64,000 nt of DNA from NCBI GenBank assembly GCA_029961685.1, contig JARWKL010000013.1, positions 26,690,922 through 26,754,921 of the forward strand, in the 5' to 3' direction. Made by a program: the position numbers and the translations under genes. Below are positions 47,601 to 59,055 of this stretch, one piece after another (the stretch's first letter is position 1; each line of letters starts with the position of its first letter). This stretch comes from Aristolochia californica. Its lineage: Eukaryota > Streptophyta > Magnoliopsida > Piperales > Aristolochiaceae. The notes under the pieces are model-generated. The model made no database searches. It saw nothing but the letters and a program-made list of their open reading frames with translations, and was not told the DNA's origin.

Positions 47601-48609
47601 TTCCCAGCTCAACCCCCATGCCAATTTTTTTTGGTTAACAAAAGTCTGCCCAGTCACCAAGCTGGTGCTTAAAACCATTAGAAGCACTCTTCCATAGGAA
47701 TCTGCTCTTAATTGGCTCAATCTTGCTTGCTACACCAACCAGGAAAGAAAGAAATGACAAATAGAATATTGGCAGGCCCACCATGCACATAGAGTTAACC
47801 GTCCATCTTTCGACAATAGTTTCCCCTTCTAGGTAGAGTTTCTTGCTTCCAGTTTTTCAAATAACCAGGGACCAGACGATCTTGTCAGGTTTTGTAGTAA
47901 TAAGGGGCAGCCGAAAATACATTTCTGGAAGGGCGGAGTAGGTAAATCCCAGCAGATCATAACATTCAAATACTAGCCAATGATATTAAACAGTAAGGGG
48001 AAAAGGGGACCACCAGGCATCTTGGCAGCATGACCATCAATCAGCAAACTCATCAGCTGCTACCCTAGCTAAGGAGGGGACTTCATAGCACCAGCTTGTA
48101 GTCTCAAAAGGAAATTCATTTTAGCTGGTTAAGTTTCAATTATGATGTAATTGGGACCTTATTTGGGCTTCTTGCCCTCTTCTCTGTTAATACAATTACA
48201 CAACATTAAAAAAAAAAAAAAAAAATCTCACTATGCAAGTATAAATTTTCTAACGCATGGCATGAGACATACAGCATTAAATATAGCATATCCTATAACC
48301 TATTCTGAGACATGCTAGTGCATATTGAAAGAAGAAGTCAAACTTGAATGCACATTTGATCCCAAAAAATAAAATTTCTACAGACCATATTAAATATAAA
48401 TGCTAACAGCTAGGCAATTTTTTTTCCAAAATAATTGGACCTTTAATAGCAATAATAAGGCCACGAAATCATTAAAAGAATGGAACCTTTAATAGCAACA
48501 AACAAAGACAAAATCATAAAAAGGTAGTGAAAGAAAGAAAAACACAAAAATCAATAGACAATACCTGAGCAACACCTTTTAAATTGATAGATCCAAGCTT
48601 GAAATCCAT
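26618..48609 (-). CDS. GC6: GOLGIN CANDIDATE 6, p115/Uso1-type vesicle tether, 19 exons
   Basis: Long coiled-coil tether of the cis-Golgi. Exons (minus): 48609-48565, 37634-37582, 36664-36537, 36434-36382, 35968-35822, 35691-35618, 35473-35404, 34963-34910, 34815-34720, 34052-34002, 33838-33749, 33600-33487, 33398-33327, 32088-31903, 29300-29197, 28998-28950, 28820-28755, 28466-27693 and 27085-26618. They total 2694 bases in one frame: 897 residues plus stop, close to the ~914 of Arabidopsis GC6. Residues ~30-690 form the armadillo-like Uso1 head (blocks [38 protein letters not shown]). Residues ~720-880 are coiled coil ([12 protein letters not shown]). The tail is acidic. The motif [19 protein letters not shown] near the end is diagnostic. 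The coiled coil seems some 30 residues shorter than I recall for Arabidopsis. The first exon encodes only 15 residues and lies behind a 10.9-kb intron. It is the least certain exon. Confidence 0.93.
27545..27655 (+). repeat. Possible short tRNA-derived (SINE-like) insertion in the last GC6 intron
   Basis: GGTTCGAGTCTTACT (about 27610) fits the tRNA B box GGTTCGANTCC with one change. About 50 bases before it lies TGGCCATAGGGCC, a weak A-box-like word. No cloverleaf folds by eye and there is no clear target duplication, so this is a tentative SINE fragment, not a tRNA gene. Confidence 0.3.
29301..31902 (-). other. 2.6-kb intron of GC6 without recognisable insert
   Basis: The intron between exons 14 and 15 of GC6 is AT-rich. 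The (AG)n stretch at about 29340-29361 and several short homopolymers are the only notable features. No mobile element ends or coding remnants were identified. Confidence 0.5.
32503..33180. mobile_element. LTR-like and LINE-like remnants in GC6 intron 13
   Basis: On the plus strand, TTATAAATAGAGG (about 32714) followed by pyrimidine-rich DNA resembles an LTR promoter. A left border TGTTGAAAAAC at about 32503 is possible, but no partner LTR was found. On the minus strand at 32830-33010 a broken frame contains LDIAWFHIP, a stop, then [13 protein letters not shown]. This is the usual end of the RNase H domain of plant LINEs ('HIPR.AN..AD..A..G'). Both are dead fragments. Confidence 0.5.
34230..34440. 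repeat. Tandem duplication in a GC6 intron
   Basis: Two diverged copies, each about 100 to 115 bases long, share GATTCCAT(G/A)TCCTT, TAAATACCAAAGGATTAC and TTTTTTGGTGACAAAAG in the same order, separated by T-rich stretches. Confidence 0.75.
38053..39177 (-). repeat. 3' LTR of the chromovirus
   Basis: It starts TGAGACGG and ends CGTGACA on the minus strand. It contains a minisatellite (about 38450-38925). The last ~290 bases of the gag-pol frame lie in it. Confidence 0.93.
38450..38925. repeat. GC-rich minisatellite inside the 3' LTR
   Basis: Six full units and one partial unit, each carrying GGAAACCCCATTTCGCCCCG followed by CCAGGACTCTGCTGGCGC. Units are 62 to 85 bases long because a CTGGCGC-type sub-repeat varies in number. 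The same array, with slightly different spacing, is at 44430-44905 in the other LTR. Confidence 0.9.
38886..44012 (-). pseudogene. Chromovirus gag-pol frame with two in-frame stop codons
   Basis: A single frame of 1708 codons. In order: gag; zinc knuckle [13 protein letters not shown] (about 42970-43020, CX2CX3HX4C as in many plant gypsy elements); protease DTGA (about 42775); reverse transcriptase with YLDD (about 41760); RNase H with [11 protein letters not shown]; and integrase with an HHCC finger and the DRDPRF and [12 protein letters not shown] motifs. A C-terminal chromodomain follows ([15 protein letters not shown], about 39230-39390). Stops are TGA near 41597, just after the reverse transcriptase, and TAG near 41397, before RNase H. 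Both could come from single C-to-T changes. A Gln/Pro-rich tail continues into the 3' LTR and stops at 38886. Because of the stops this copy probably cannot make a full polyprotein. Confidence 0.93.
44032..45157 (-). repeat. 5' LTR of the chromovirus
   Basis: Near-identical partner of the LTR at 38053-39177. Most differences are C/T or G/A transitions. Small length changes sit in the minisatellite (about 44430-44905). It carries the same pol tail frame as its partner, without the upstream part. Confidence 0.93.
44430..44905. repeat. GC-rich minisatellite inside the 5' LTR
   Basis: Counterpart of the array at 38450-38925, with six full units plus a partial one. Single-base and short sub-repeat differences from its partner show that the arrays have begun to diverge after insertion. 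Confidence 0.9.
45163..46111. other. Part of GC6 intron 1 without recognisable content
   Basis: A run of 16 to 18 T lies near 45188-45205, just beyond the chromovirus. The rest has no recognisable coding remnant or element border. Confidence 0.4.
46112..47980 (-). pseudogene. LINE retrotransposon 3' part (reverse transcriptase end, zf-RVT, RNase H)
   Basis: Minus-strand frames in the right order for a plant LINE: a reverse transcriptase tail ([10 protein letters not shown], about 47750), then [11 protein letters not shown] (about 47350). The zf-RVT block [16 protein letters not shown] (about 46985) and RNase H with [19 protein letters not shown] (about 46480) follow. Frames shift repeatedly and many stops occur. 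The 3' end may be the short A-run seen as T9 at 46112-46120. The 5' part of the LINE is missing. Confidence 0.75.
47981..48564. other. GC6 intron 1 segment with an A18 tract
   Basis: A run of 18 A at 48208-48225 follows GTTAATACAATTACACAAC on the plus strand, as at the 3' end of a retroposed transcript. The source is not recognised. The remainder up to exon 1 of GC6 is AT-rich. Confidence 0.4.
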
Positions 48610-50150
48610 TAATTTCTCAGGAATATGGAGATATCTTTACCTGAAGTCAAGAAAAGCTTGTGTTATTCAACTCTATCCAAATAAAGGAAGACAATTTTTT
48701 TATGATTGGTTGACCCATAAACCATTGGAACACCTATACACCAGCCCTAAATGCTGCACCTCACGACAGTTTTCATCTAAAAACTACGATTTGTAAAGAA
48801 AATAACTGTCATCAAATGAGTTTCAACGGATCAGCCTACCACTAACAAAAAACTGAGTAGATAGAAAAAGCAGATGAGAGGAGAGGAGAGGAAATTATAA
48901 ACCTAAGAAAGATGCGCACTTTTAGTAGTGATGATATGATTTTGATTTTACTCAAGGACGCTAAAAAAGGATGGTCTAACAACCCCCCAGCAGACACATA
49001 CTAGATATCTACAAATAAAGTATATTGGCAGGTCAAAGTGAAATCATGGCTGATAACATGCTTATTTCTATTTAAAACCAAAAACTAGAACTACATAATA
49101 AAACAACAAAACAGCAAATTCTTTGGTTTGAGGAAAGAGGCAGGTCCAGGAAATCAGCATTCAACTTAAAAAATAGATATATTTTGCACTGGCACCTAGT
49201 CCCGAGCAGATCACAATAGGATTTCATCCGTTTCTGTCAGGGCCATTTTCAACCCCAACCGCACTACAAAGGTCAGTGCCACAGCGCAATGAGGTCTCCA
49301 ACAAATAAAGACAAAAAAAAATGTTATTAGTTTATCTTAACCTCGAATATTGGAAAAATCTTAAATATGAAGCACTGAACTTCGTTACTTTGAGAAAGCC
49401 ACTAATCAATGAGAAAGCGTAACCAATAAATAATGAGATAATAATGAGATCAGTCTCCGAATCACATATCCGCAAATGCTCAGAAATTTATCCGAAAATT
49501 TCACATAGGAATCTGACCAGTAAACATGAATTCAGCTGAAAAAATAAGATCAACAGACATGTTTCGCTTGTCCTTCACACGCGACTATCAGCTCGCAAAC
49601 TGATGGCGCTGCAATCGACCATCTCTTCAAACATTTCCTTTTCTTATTGCAAATTTTATTTGATGCGAAGACAAAACTTGGTCAAAAGCAATCTTCGATT
49701 GTCGACATCAAATGGTTGCCATAAAAAAGGCCACAACATTTTCAGATTAGAACGACAAACAGAACCTAACAAGTAGGGATTTTATAATTCGTAATTCATG
49801 AAAGAAAACTAAAACAAACAACAAAAATTACTGCACAAAGAGGGAAAGAAACTAGAATGGAGAGATTACTCTTCCTACCAACTCCAACTTCCTGACTCCT
49901 CTATATCTACTGGAAAATTTAAGACGGTGACAGCCCTGGCCGCGATCTTGATAACGGTACTAACATTGGCTCTTTCCGTGGAGGCAAGAGAGGACGGCTA
50001 GAGAACGTAGTGGAGCAAAGTCAGGGATGGAGCAAAGTTCTCTCCAAATTGGGGAAGGAACTGATAGTGGCCAAAACGTCAAAGTAACCCACGAAAATAC
50101 TATCTTTCTGATGCTATCGTCGGCCTGAACCGTTTCGACTTTTTTCCCTT
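48610..50150 (-). promoter_or_regulatory. Upstream region of GC6, probably with a 5' UTR exon
   Basis: The start codon at 48609 is preceded on the minus strand by CCTGAG, a possible acceptor for a leader intron. The GC-richer block at about 49860-50040 is a plausible first untranslated exon and would make the leader intron about 1.2 kb. No TATA box was identified. Transcript data would be needed to place the start. Confidence 0.35.
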
Positions 50151-51239
50151 AAGAATGTAAATGTTTGTGTTAGTGTAACGTTCCATGGAATTCTTTAATA
50201 AAATAGATTTATAATAAAATAACTAAGAAAAGAGGGCATTCATGCTATTATAAGTCACTACAAATTATAAAATGTTTAATTAGTTGACATAAATATAGTG
50301 TTGACTACTATGATAATAAAATAATCTTTTAATTTGATAGATATAAATTAAATTAATAAATTAAATAAGCATGATTTAAACTGAATTTAAAGTGATAGGA
50401 TAATTTTTAATTTAAATAACAACAAATTTATTTTTTATATAAATTAAATTAATAATTACCTTATTTACAAAGAATGACAAATCATTAAATTTTTTATTTA
50501 GAGTAATTTATTTTTAAATTATAGAATAATAAATTTATTCTATCAAATAAGCATCATTAAAATTGAATATATAATTTTTTATAATATTTAAATTAAAAAA
50601 AATATTTTTTGAATTATATAGCATGAAATTGAATTTTGATTCAATAAATTAAATTCATAATTACATAATATAATTAAGTAATGATAATAATCATAAAGTT
50701 TTAATCAATATAATGACAAATTATGAAATAATAAAATAAGATTGATTTTATCAAAAATTGCCAATTAAATTTGTAATAAATTAATTTAATTAAAATATGT
50801 CTTAAATTTTAAATAAATAATTAAAAATAATTAAAAAATTATTTAATCAAACATCAAGTGTCAAACTCAGCTTTCACACAAACAGGAAGCATGGGAGAGG
50901 AAGAACAAGGAAGGAGGGGGCTTGAGGAGGAGGGCCTCCGTGGTCATTGGAATGAGGCAACTATTTGAGGAGGGTCAAGGAAGGAGGAGGGCCACTAGAA
51001 TGACGTGCCCCATATCGATTTTTGGCATCGTCTACAAGTCGAAGAGGATGCCAAGGAAGGAGATGGGGGTAAGGGTGTCTTTCCCTTGCCCTCACCAAGA
51101 ATTTTTGCACAAAAACACCAGGCGAGGGCATGAGAAAGGTTGGTCTGATGTTACTATTGTATTTGACTTATTTTCAATTAATTATGTTCATGATCTAATT
51201 AATTCAATATGTCAAAAGTCTTTTCAAAGTAAAAGCGTA
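50151..51239. other. Very AT-rich DNA, then a purine-rich patch
   Basis: About 50200-50860 is extremely AT-rich with no frames of note. From 50885 to 51060 the plus strand is purine-rich (GGAAGGAGGGGGC-like words). The frame through it (50922-51269) has no recognisable domain and is probably compositional. Confidence 0.5.
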
Positions 51240-51365
51240 TATACAAGCAAACAAATAATGAGCATATAGGTTTATGGAGGTTCACAATCCTCTCCTATGT
51301 GTTTGCACCTCGGAGTTAAATTCAGTGTATTCGGGTTCCTCAATGGCACTTACAATAAATTTTCT
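51240..51365. repeat. Segment related to 9415-9570
   Basis: It shares ACAAGCAA, a GGTTTATGGAGGTTCAC-type word, GCACCTCGGAGTTAA and ATTCGGG in the same order as at 9415-9570. These phrases are usual in the internal or LTR regions of plant copia elements. No coding part remains. Confidence 0.5.
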
Positions 51366-51373
51366 CAAGGACT

Positions 51374-54300
51374 TGTTAGACTAAGGATCCAAATCATGTT
51401 GATCTCCATTGTTTTTACGATAACAAAATGAATAGTTTGAAAGTATGCTATTAATGGTGTCATTAGTATATTTTGACACAAGCCTTCCATCACAAGTATA
51501 TGTGGTCTATGGAAAAAATTCAAGACAAGAAATTAAAGAATCAAGTTGCCAAATCATGACCCAAAGTTAGAAGTCATTGAAGAAGTATTGTTGAGAAAAA
51601 GAACTTATCAAAGGATGAGCTGAAATTTGAAGACTATAGTCCTTTACATTTGTGTTTAGATCTCTAGAACTCTAATAATGTAAGACCAATCGTAATCTTC
51701 CAAAGCTAGAAATAGCATGAAACTTTAAGTCATTCATGTCTTCAAAACCACGCTCAAAATCAACATACATATACTGTAGAAACATTTTGAAATTATACCA
51801 AATGTTTTCGCCAAGTTAAAACTAGATATGAAACTTAAGATGCATTATTGAGTGATTAAAAATGTATTGTTGAGCTATTAAACGGTTATCAAATTCAAGA
51901 AAAGAACATATGGCATTAGAGTTCAAAAACATATTCAAAATCTTCATAGAAAAGCTATAAAAATGGCTTTGGAACCATTTTGCAAATTTTCTCCAAGTTT
52001 TGTATTTGTTTGAATATTGAAAAGAATAAAATCGAAGTGTTATACTTAACCTAAAGACACAGATTAATAAATAGTGTTAAACACTAATTGATTAATCACA
52101 TTGATCAATCATTCCAAATGATTGATCGATCAAATAGAGTGCTACAAGTTTTTGCAAAGTGTCTCCTCGATCATTAATCAATCGCTAGCTTGGGAAATTC
52201 ATAACAATAGAGTCATTGGAAGGCAATGATTGATCAATGTTTCTTAGTTGACTTTTCTCTAACTTACCAAAACAGATAATTTTGCTTTGATAATTTTACT
52301 TTCTAGCGCATAAATAAGGATCTTAGACACATCCCCAAACATGAACTTGCAAATCCTTATGGTTATCGAAACCAAAACTCTTATAAAATTTTGAAAGAGA
52401 GGAAAGTTTTGGCTAATTTTCTCAAATCCTTTCAACTTCCTTATTCATTTTTCATTCCCATTTGTTGAAATTTAGGAGAATAAAATAATTCATTGATTAT
52501 GTTAAACCAAGTACAATGGTCCTCTATTTATAATAGAGAAAAATACTTAGAATCTGAGATATCCCAGTTACGTCCGAAGTATATCTCATGAATTTAAATC
52601 TCTAAACAAGTCAACAACTATGACATAAACAAAAGAATAATAATACTAAAAGGCCTCTTGATGTGAAACGTCTTCATGTGAAACTCCTATAAAACTCTGA
52701 CATGTTAATTATTCCTCTATGAGAGATCTTAGCATGAGAGTTATATAAGACTCTTCCATATCTACTCTTCATCACTCTCTTTCAAGCTAGAGTTTCTTGG
52801 TCTTCACTATTCTTTGGCTGTAAAATTCTTCAAAGATGCAAATTCTTTATTTGTTATTCTCCCTTTCACTTGGATATTTTTGTCACATAAAAATTTTATA
52901 TCAACATGTGAAATTCTTTATTTTATCAAAATACTACTCTTTGTCGGTTCGTATTTCTTCTACTTCTCCTCCTCCTCAAGCTAGGGATAGAAAGAACAAA
53001 AAATCCTATCTTGAACAATACAAAAATGGGAGAAAAAAACACTCTTATCTAAATGACAAAACTCCATACACCAGTAAAAAATGGTCAAAATTTGAAACAC
53101 AAAAGACTTTGCTCAATTTCAAAGGTGAAAAAAGAAGCCTAATTGCAGGGCATGAAAAAGAGGTTATTTTAAGGGTAAATTAGAAAAAAATACTTGGTGA
53201 ATAAAAAGACTTGACCCACATTGGATATTGGGTTTATTCTTGTACTTTATAGGTATTGGATTTATATGCATTAATCTGAAGTGATAGAAAATAATTAATG
53301 GTAAATCGAAGAAATACTAGAGGTTTAATAGCCTACGATTTTTGAAAACAAGAACTAGAGGACTAAAAATGGCTAGTTTTTCTATTAGGAAATTTTAGGG
53401 AAGATCTGCAAGGATAAAACATAAAATTAACAAACAAGTTGGACCAAGTATGTTTCAGAGATGACAACACAAAAAATAGGCAATTGAAGCAGTCAAGAAG
53501 AACAACACTAGAGAGGAGATCTAGTTAATCGCTTTGTGCAATCTCCCCTCAAAACCAAAAATAATAATTTATTAATAATGAACTTGAATAACAAATCATG
53601 GACTGAATTGGTTTTGTTTGCCTAAATCATATGGATTCGACTTGGACTGAGGCTAATGGTATGAGCCGATCTAATTTACATCAGAAAACATCAACCAATC
53701 TTCTCTTCTAGATTGGATTCCATCTTTCTGTTTGTAATTCCCTCCTTCAATCTCACCTTTGCTTTGATAACAAGAAACACCCCTAGTTGTTGTAGGAGTT
53801 TTATTTTAGATGATCAACAAGATTCTAAATTGATCAAAAGGTCAAGATTGAAAACAATTGTGAGGTGTGGCAACAAGCTCACCTTTGCAATTGAAGATTT
53901 GGGCTTCTAGACGGATGGGCATTCAACATAGATTAAGAGATTGAAAAGACAAGAAGTACCATGACTTTAAAGCCATTGCTCCAGTAACTTCATATTTGCT
54001 ACAAAACATCGGGTTGTAGAATGATCCATCAAAATAGGGAGATCATCTTCTATTTGTGGTCTCATGCAACTAAAAATTGGCACTAGGATTTCCATGGATA
54101 AGTACATAAAAAACACTGCTTTGGAATCAAGTAGGAATTTGCAATTGCTTTCATCAATTAAGTTGTTGTCTTCTTTCGACAACTCAACTTTAATTATTGG
54201 GAGAAAACTATATCAACCGCTAGCAATAGCTACTGCCTTTCCACATGAACAAGTAAATTGGGAAGGAGCTGCACCCGACCACTTGATTTTGCACCTAAGC

Positions 54301-57146
54301 AATAATATGGGAAACCATTGACAAGATTAGGGTTGGATGCTAATCTTTAGTACCCTAAAACTGAGAGGACACGGTAAAAGGCTGGATAAAGAGCTTCAAC
54401 AACATTACATACAACTCACAAACCATGTTATTAGTTCAACAAGAAGAGTGAAAAGCAATTGAAGGAACATGCCCTCAAAACGTAGCAAGGAATATATTCA
54501 CCAATTAAGCTAGAAGTCTATGACCCAAAAGAAACCGTGACAACCTACTCTTAGTTGTAATAAATACAAGCCTAAGAAGAGCATGAGAAGAGAAGAGGGC
54601 CAAAGAAGACTTATTTGCTTAAAGAAGTATATCTCTTGAATTTAAGTCCTAAAACAAGTAACTAATTTGCAACATATACAAAAAAATAATAACACTAAAA
54701 GATCTTGTGAAAGACTCCTTGCGAGATTCCATAAGACTTATATTTATTTTTCCTTTGTGAGAAATCTTAGTCATGTAAAACTTTTTCATACATGCTCTTC
54801 AACATCATTCTAATCCAAACTCTAATTTCATTTGGTCGCTCGTGCTTAAGGGTTTGGAAGAATTGTATTTGCCACATGGTGTGGTTCAATTATTTCCAGG
54901 AACAGTATTGTTAACCAAAGGTGAAAATTTTCAGTTTTAGATTCATTCTCTATTTTTTTTTCTGTTTTAGACATGTTTGTTAGATGACTCTAAGTGCATG
55001 TGATTGCTTGAGAATGAAAGCCAGGTAAATCAAGTTTTGATCTCTCAACTTGAAGTTTCTAAAGAGGACTTTAGAAGGAAGTTGAGAAGCAATTTTTTCG
55101 TTTTAACTTAAAACCAAAGTATTATAACCCAAACATGTCATATTATGGTCCCACACGTAGTTTTTTTGAACTTTGATCTAATGAACCTTTAAGATCCAAA
55201 AAATGAAGTTCAAGAAAATTCTGCTATAGGACCAAGAAAGTTGGCATAAAAGGTAGGTTGAGTTGCTTTGAGCATGCTCGGGTAGCCTCAACATCTATGC
55301 AAGAGGAAAGGGAAATCTCCTCTTTGAATCATTGGGCAACAAAAGCCTTTACCCCTCTTTTGTGCATAAATCCTCAATATTTACCGCCATTGTTGATGTG
55401 AACTAATTGTGCAACAAGTGGTAATATGAGTTGCTTGGAATCAAATCATTCATTTGATTAGTTCTACATCAAGGACATCCACCTTTATGATATTTGTTAC
55501 AAGACAAAAAGGGTGAGACATTGAGAAATTTGGAACATAGCTTAAGGAGGAGAATATATGATGGGTACAATTGTTGGGTGGCATGAATAGGATTACCTGA
55601 TAGTTGTTCAACAATTGGAGTGAGGCATATAATGGGTACATTAAGCGACCGACAAGTTTTGTAGAGGCTAAGGGTTTTATATTCCCAAGCTTATTCCCTA
55701 GGTAGGTAATTTTTTATTTTTATTTTTTATTTTTTTTTTTAGATTTACAATGCTTAAGAACCCTAGGAGTCAATGACAAGTCTCTCTTTTTTATCTCTAC
55801 ACTTTTTTATGATAAAAAGGGGGAGAAATTAGAGAGCTTGTAGTTGAGGGAAATGCATATTTAGGGGGAGGGAGTAAAGTCCATGTGCAATAATGCATAA
55901 ATCCTAAGGACTTTATTTCATATGATTGATGAATTTATGAATATTTATGAAAACTTATGGTAATTAATTATAAAACTTTGAAATTTATCAACATGTGCTT
56001 TTATGTGTACAGATTTCAAGCTCAAGATTCATCACCATATAAACAAAGGGAAGATTGTTAGGCCAAGGAATCAAATCATGTTGCTCTCTATTATTTTTGT
56101 AATAATAAAATAGGTAACTTAAAAGTATGCTACTAATGATGTCATTAGTGTAGTTCGACATAGGTCTTTCAATACAAATATACGTGGTCTATGGAAAAAG
56201 TTTAAGAGAAGAGATTGAATAAATCAAATTGTCAAGTCATGACCCAAAGCTAGAAGTCATTGAAGAAGTGTGTTGAAGAAGAACCTAGAAGAAGAGGAGT
56301 TGAAGAATTTTAGCAATGTAAGAGTAGCCTTTCATCTTCTAAAGATTGAAATAGCGTGAATGAAGCCTTAGATCGTTCATATTTTCTAAATCACATTTAA
56401 AATCATCATAAATGGGTTTGTAAAAGTTTTGGGATTATACATAAGTTTTCACCTATGTTAAACTCGATATGAAACTCAAAACATTTTTTTTGTTCCAATT
56501 ACTTATCAATTTCAAGACAAGAGTATAGGGTATAAGACTTCAAAAAATCTTCAAAATCATCATAGAAAAACTTTAAAATAGCTTTGGAACAATCCTACAA
56601 GCTTTCACTAAGTTTAGTACTGGTATGAATCTAATAAATGGTTAAAATTGAGGTGTTATGCATAACCTAAGACATCAATTGATCAATAGAGTTAAACATT
56701 TATCGATCAAATAAAGTGTTACATTTTTTTAATGCATCCCATTGATCACTGATGGATCATTGGCTTGGGAAAATTAAAAAATCGAAAAATCTAGCTGTTG
56801 AAAGGTATTGATCAATCAATCAAATGTTGCTAAGTCGTCTTCAAAATGGCTAGTTTTTCTTGCAAACTCATAAATAGGAGTCTCAGTCACGTCCCCAAGT
56901 ATGAACTCACTTGCAAATCCTTATATTTATTGAAGGAAAAGCTCTTGAGAGAGATTTTGAAAGAGAGGACTGTTTTGGCTTATTTTCTCAAATCCTTTTA
57001 GCTTCATCAATCATTTTTCATTCCCATTCTTAGTCCAATCTCCGTGTTTAAAGTTTGGAAGAATTAGATTTGTAACATGAGTGGTTCAACTATCTCCCAA
57101 AACGTTATTTTATACGTTGCATATGATAAAGAGTGTAAAATTCTCA
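51374..57146 (+). mobile_element. LTR retrotransposon with ~1.1-kb LTRs, split by a nested element
   Basis: The first LTR is 51374-52462 plus 54805-54933. The second is 56056-57146. Both start TGTTAG(A/G)C(T/C)AAGGA and share TCATGACCCAAAG(T/C)TAGAAG and many further blocks. The right LTR is preceded by the purine tract AACAAAGGGAAGAT. The interior (54934-56055) is only about 1.1 kb and has no recognisable gag or pol. Identity is clearly lower than for the chromovirus, so it is old. The ends of the LTRs are estimates, and I could not confirm a target duplication. Confidence 0.7.
52463..54804 (-). mobile_element. Nested LTR element, same family as the one in GET3a intron 1
   Basis: The left LTR is 52463-52774: TGTTGAAATTTAGG at the start, TCTATTTATAATAGAG, then AGACTCTTCCATAT and CTTCATCA at the end. 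The right LTR survives from about 54620 to 54804 (GAAGTATATCTC to CTCTTCAACA). Flanks CCATT and TCATT give a 4-of-5 target duplication. The second LTR of the host element keeps the uninterrupted site CATTCCCATTCTTAGTCC. The interior begins like the GET3a intron element (AAACTAGAGTTT versus AAGCTAGAGTTT, then TCTTCA, TTTTGCTG/TTTGGCTG). No pol domain was recognised. Confidence 0.7.
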
Positions 57147-57332
57147 TACTGTTTGCTATTGTCAATTCTCTTAGCCTTCAATGAAAAGATCAAATCCTCT
57201 CTTCAAATATTTTGAAAACCTTCTCCCCTGGAAAGGGTACTAAACCAATATTAGAATTCAAACTCCGGTTATATCCTCTTGCTATACAGAGAACGAGTCC
57301 TTACCAGTCTCCACCATGAACATTTGATAGTT

Positions 57333-59055
57333 GGGAATTTCACTTAAATACCCATTTAAAATAAAATATTTTTAAAAATACCGACGTCATCAAAATATTT
57401 CTAAAACTACCCAGCTTTGACCGGTCAAATGCCTATGTGTGCAGTCAAAAGCGACACATAAGCTTTGACTGCTTATGTGTCACCACATCATCTGTGCAGT
57501 AAACATAGATCAACACATCGTCTGCCATGTCATTATTTTACCATGTCATCTGCCATGTAAGCTGACACATCATTAAATAAAAATTAAATAATCCTCACTG
57601 TATTCCACCGCATTGTTTTTCAAAATAAATTATTTTAAATGCCTTATGTGTCCCCTCGCATCGTTCTCCTCTCCTCTTCTCTCGACCTCTCGCCGCCGCC
57701 GCTCGGCCTCCTCTCCTCTCCTCTTACCCCCTCTCCTCTCGCCCTCTCGCCGCCGCCACCACCGCCGCCGCCGCTCGGCCTCCTCTCCTCTCCTCTCGCC
57801 CCCTCTCCTCTCGCCTTCTCGCCGCCGCTCGACCTCCTCTCCTCTCCTCTCCTCTTGCCCCCTCTCCTCTCGCCCTCTTGCCGCGGCTTTGCCTCGGCCT
57901 CCTCTAGCCTTGCCGTCTCTCCTCTCGCTGTCGTCTCTTGGCCTCGACCTCCTCTCCTCTCCTCTTTCCCCCTCTCCTCTCGCCCTCTCACCGCCGCTCG
58001 CCCTCGGCCTCCTCTGGCCTCGCCCTCGGCCTCCTCTGGCCTCGCCCTCTCTCCTCTCGCTGCCGTCACTCATCCTCTCCTCTCCTCTCTCCTCTCCTCT
58101 CCCCCCCTCTCCCCTCTCCTCTCCTCTCCTTTCCCCCCTCTCCCCTCTCCTCTCGCAGTGCCTACTGCCGCCGCTCCCCATCGCTCGGCCTCAAACTTCG
58201 CCCTCGACGCCCCCCTCTCAATTAAAAAATTAAAAAATATTTTAAATGATAATAAAATATGTTAAATTAGTAAGAGTAAATTTTTTTAATTAATAATATA
58301 TTTATTTTATTTTTAATTATTTTAAATATAAGGTAATAATAAATTTTAAAAAACCTTATTGATAAATTTGATTTTTAAACTCAAAAATAAAATTTTCAAA
58401 TTTTTTTATTAAAATAAATTTTAAATCGATAATAAAAAGGTGTTAAAATGGTAAGAGTAAGATTTTTTATAACTTATTATTTTAAATAAAAGGTAATAAA
58501 AAGTGTACTGGTACATTTATTTTTTAAACTCAAGTAAAATTTTTATATTTTTTAAGTTAATAAATATTTTTAATTGATAATAAAAGGTGTTGTAAGATTT
58601 TTAATTAACTAATATATATTTTTAATAATTTATTATTTTTTAAATAATATGATAAAAATTATACAAATAAATTGTATTTTTAAACTCTAAAATATTTTTT
58701 AGGCTTTGAGACATAACATTTATTACTTTTCCCAAAGATAAATGTCCATAGATATTAGGTAATAAAAAATGTATCTGATTTTTTTATTTTAAAAAAAATA
58801 TTTAATTTTTATTTAATGACGTGTCAGCTTACGTGGCAGATGACATGGTAAAATAATGATGTGGCAGACGACGTGTTGATCTATGTTTACTGCACAAATG
58901 ACGTGGCGACACATAAGCAGTCAAAGCTTATGTGTCGCTTTTGACTACACACATAGGCATTGACGGGTCAAAGTTTGGTAGTTTTAGAAATATTTTGATG
59001 ACATCCGTATTTTTAAAAATATTTTATTTTAAATGGGTATTTAAGTGAAATTCCC
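57333..59055. mobile_element. Non-autonomous Mutator-like element, copy 2
   Basis: It has the same ends, the same ~240-base inverted repeats (57333-57572 and 58811-59055) and the same internal order as copy 1 at 5034-6666. Flanks TTGATAGTT and TTGATAGTA match at 8 of 9 positions. At 1723 bp it is longer than copy 1, chiefly because of its larger pyrimidine-rich tract. No transposase is encoded. Confidence 0.87.
57652..58228. repeat. Pyrimidine-rich low-complexity tract of element copy 2
   Basis: Equivalent to 5341-5818 but about 100 bases longer, with extra CGCCGCCGCC and GGCCTCCTCTGGCCTCGCC units. The open frames on both strands are compositional. Confidence 0.8.
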
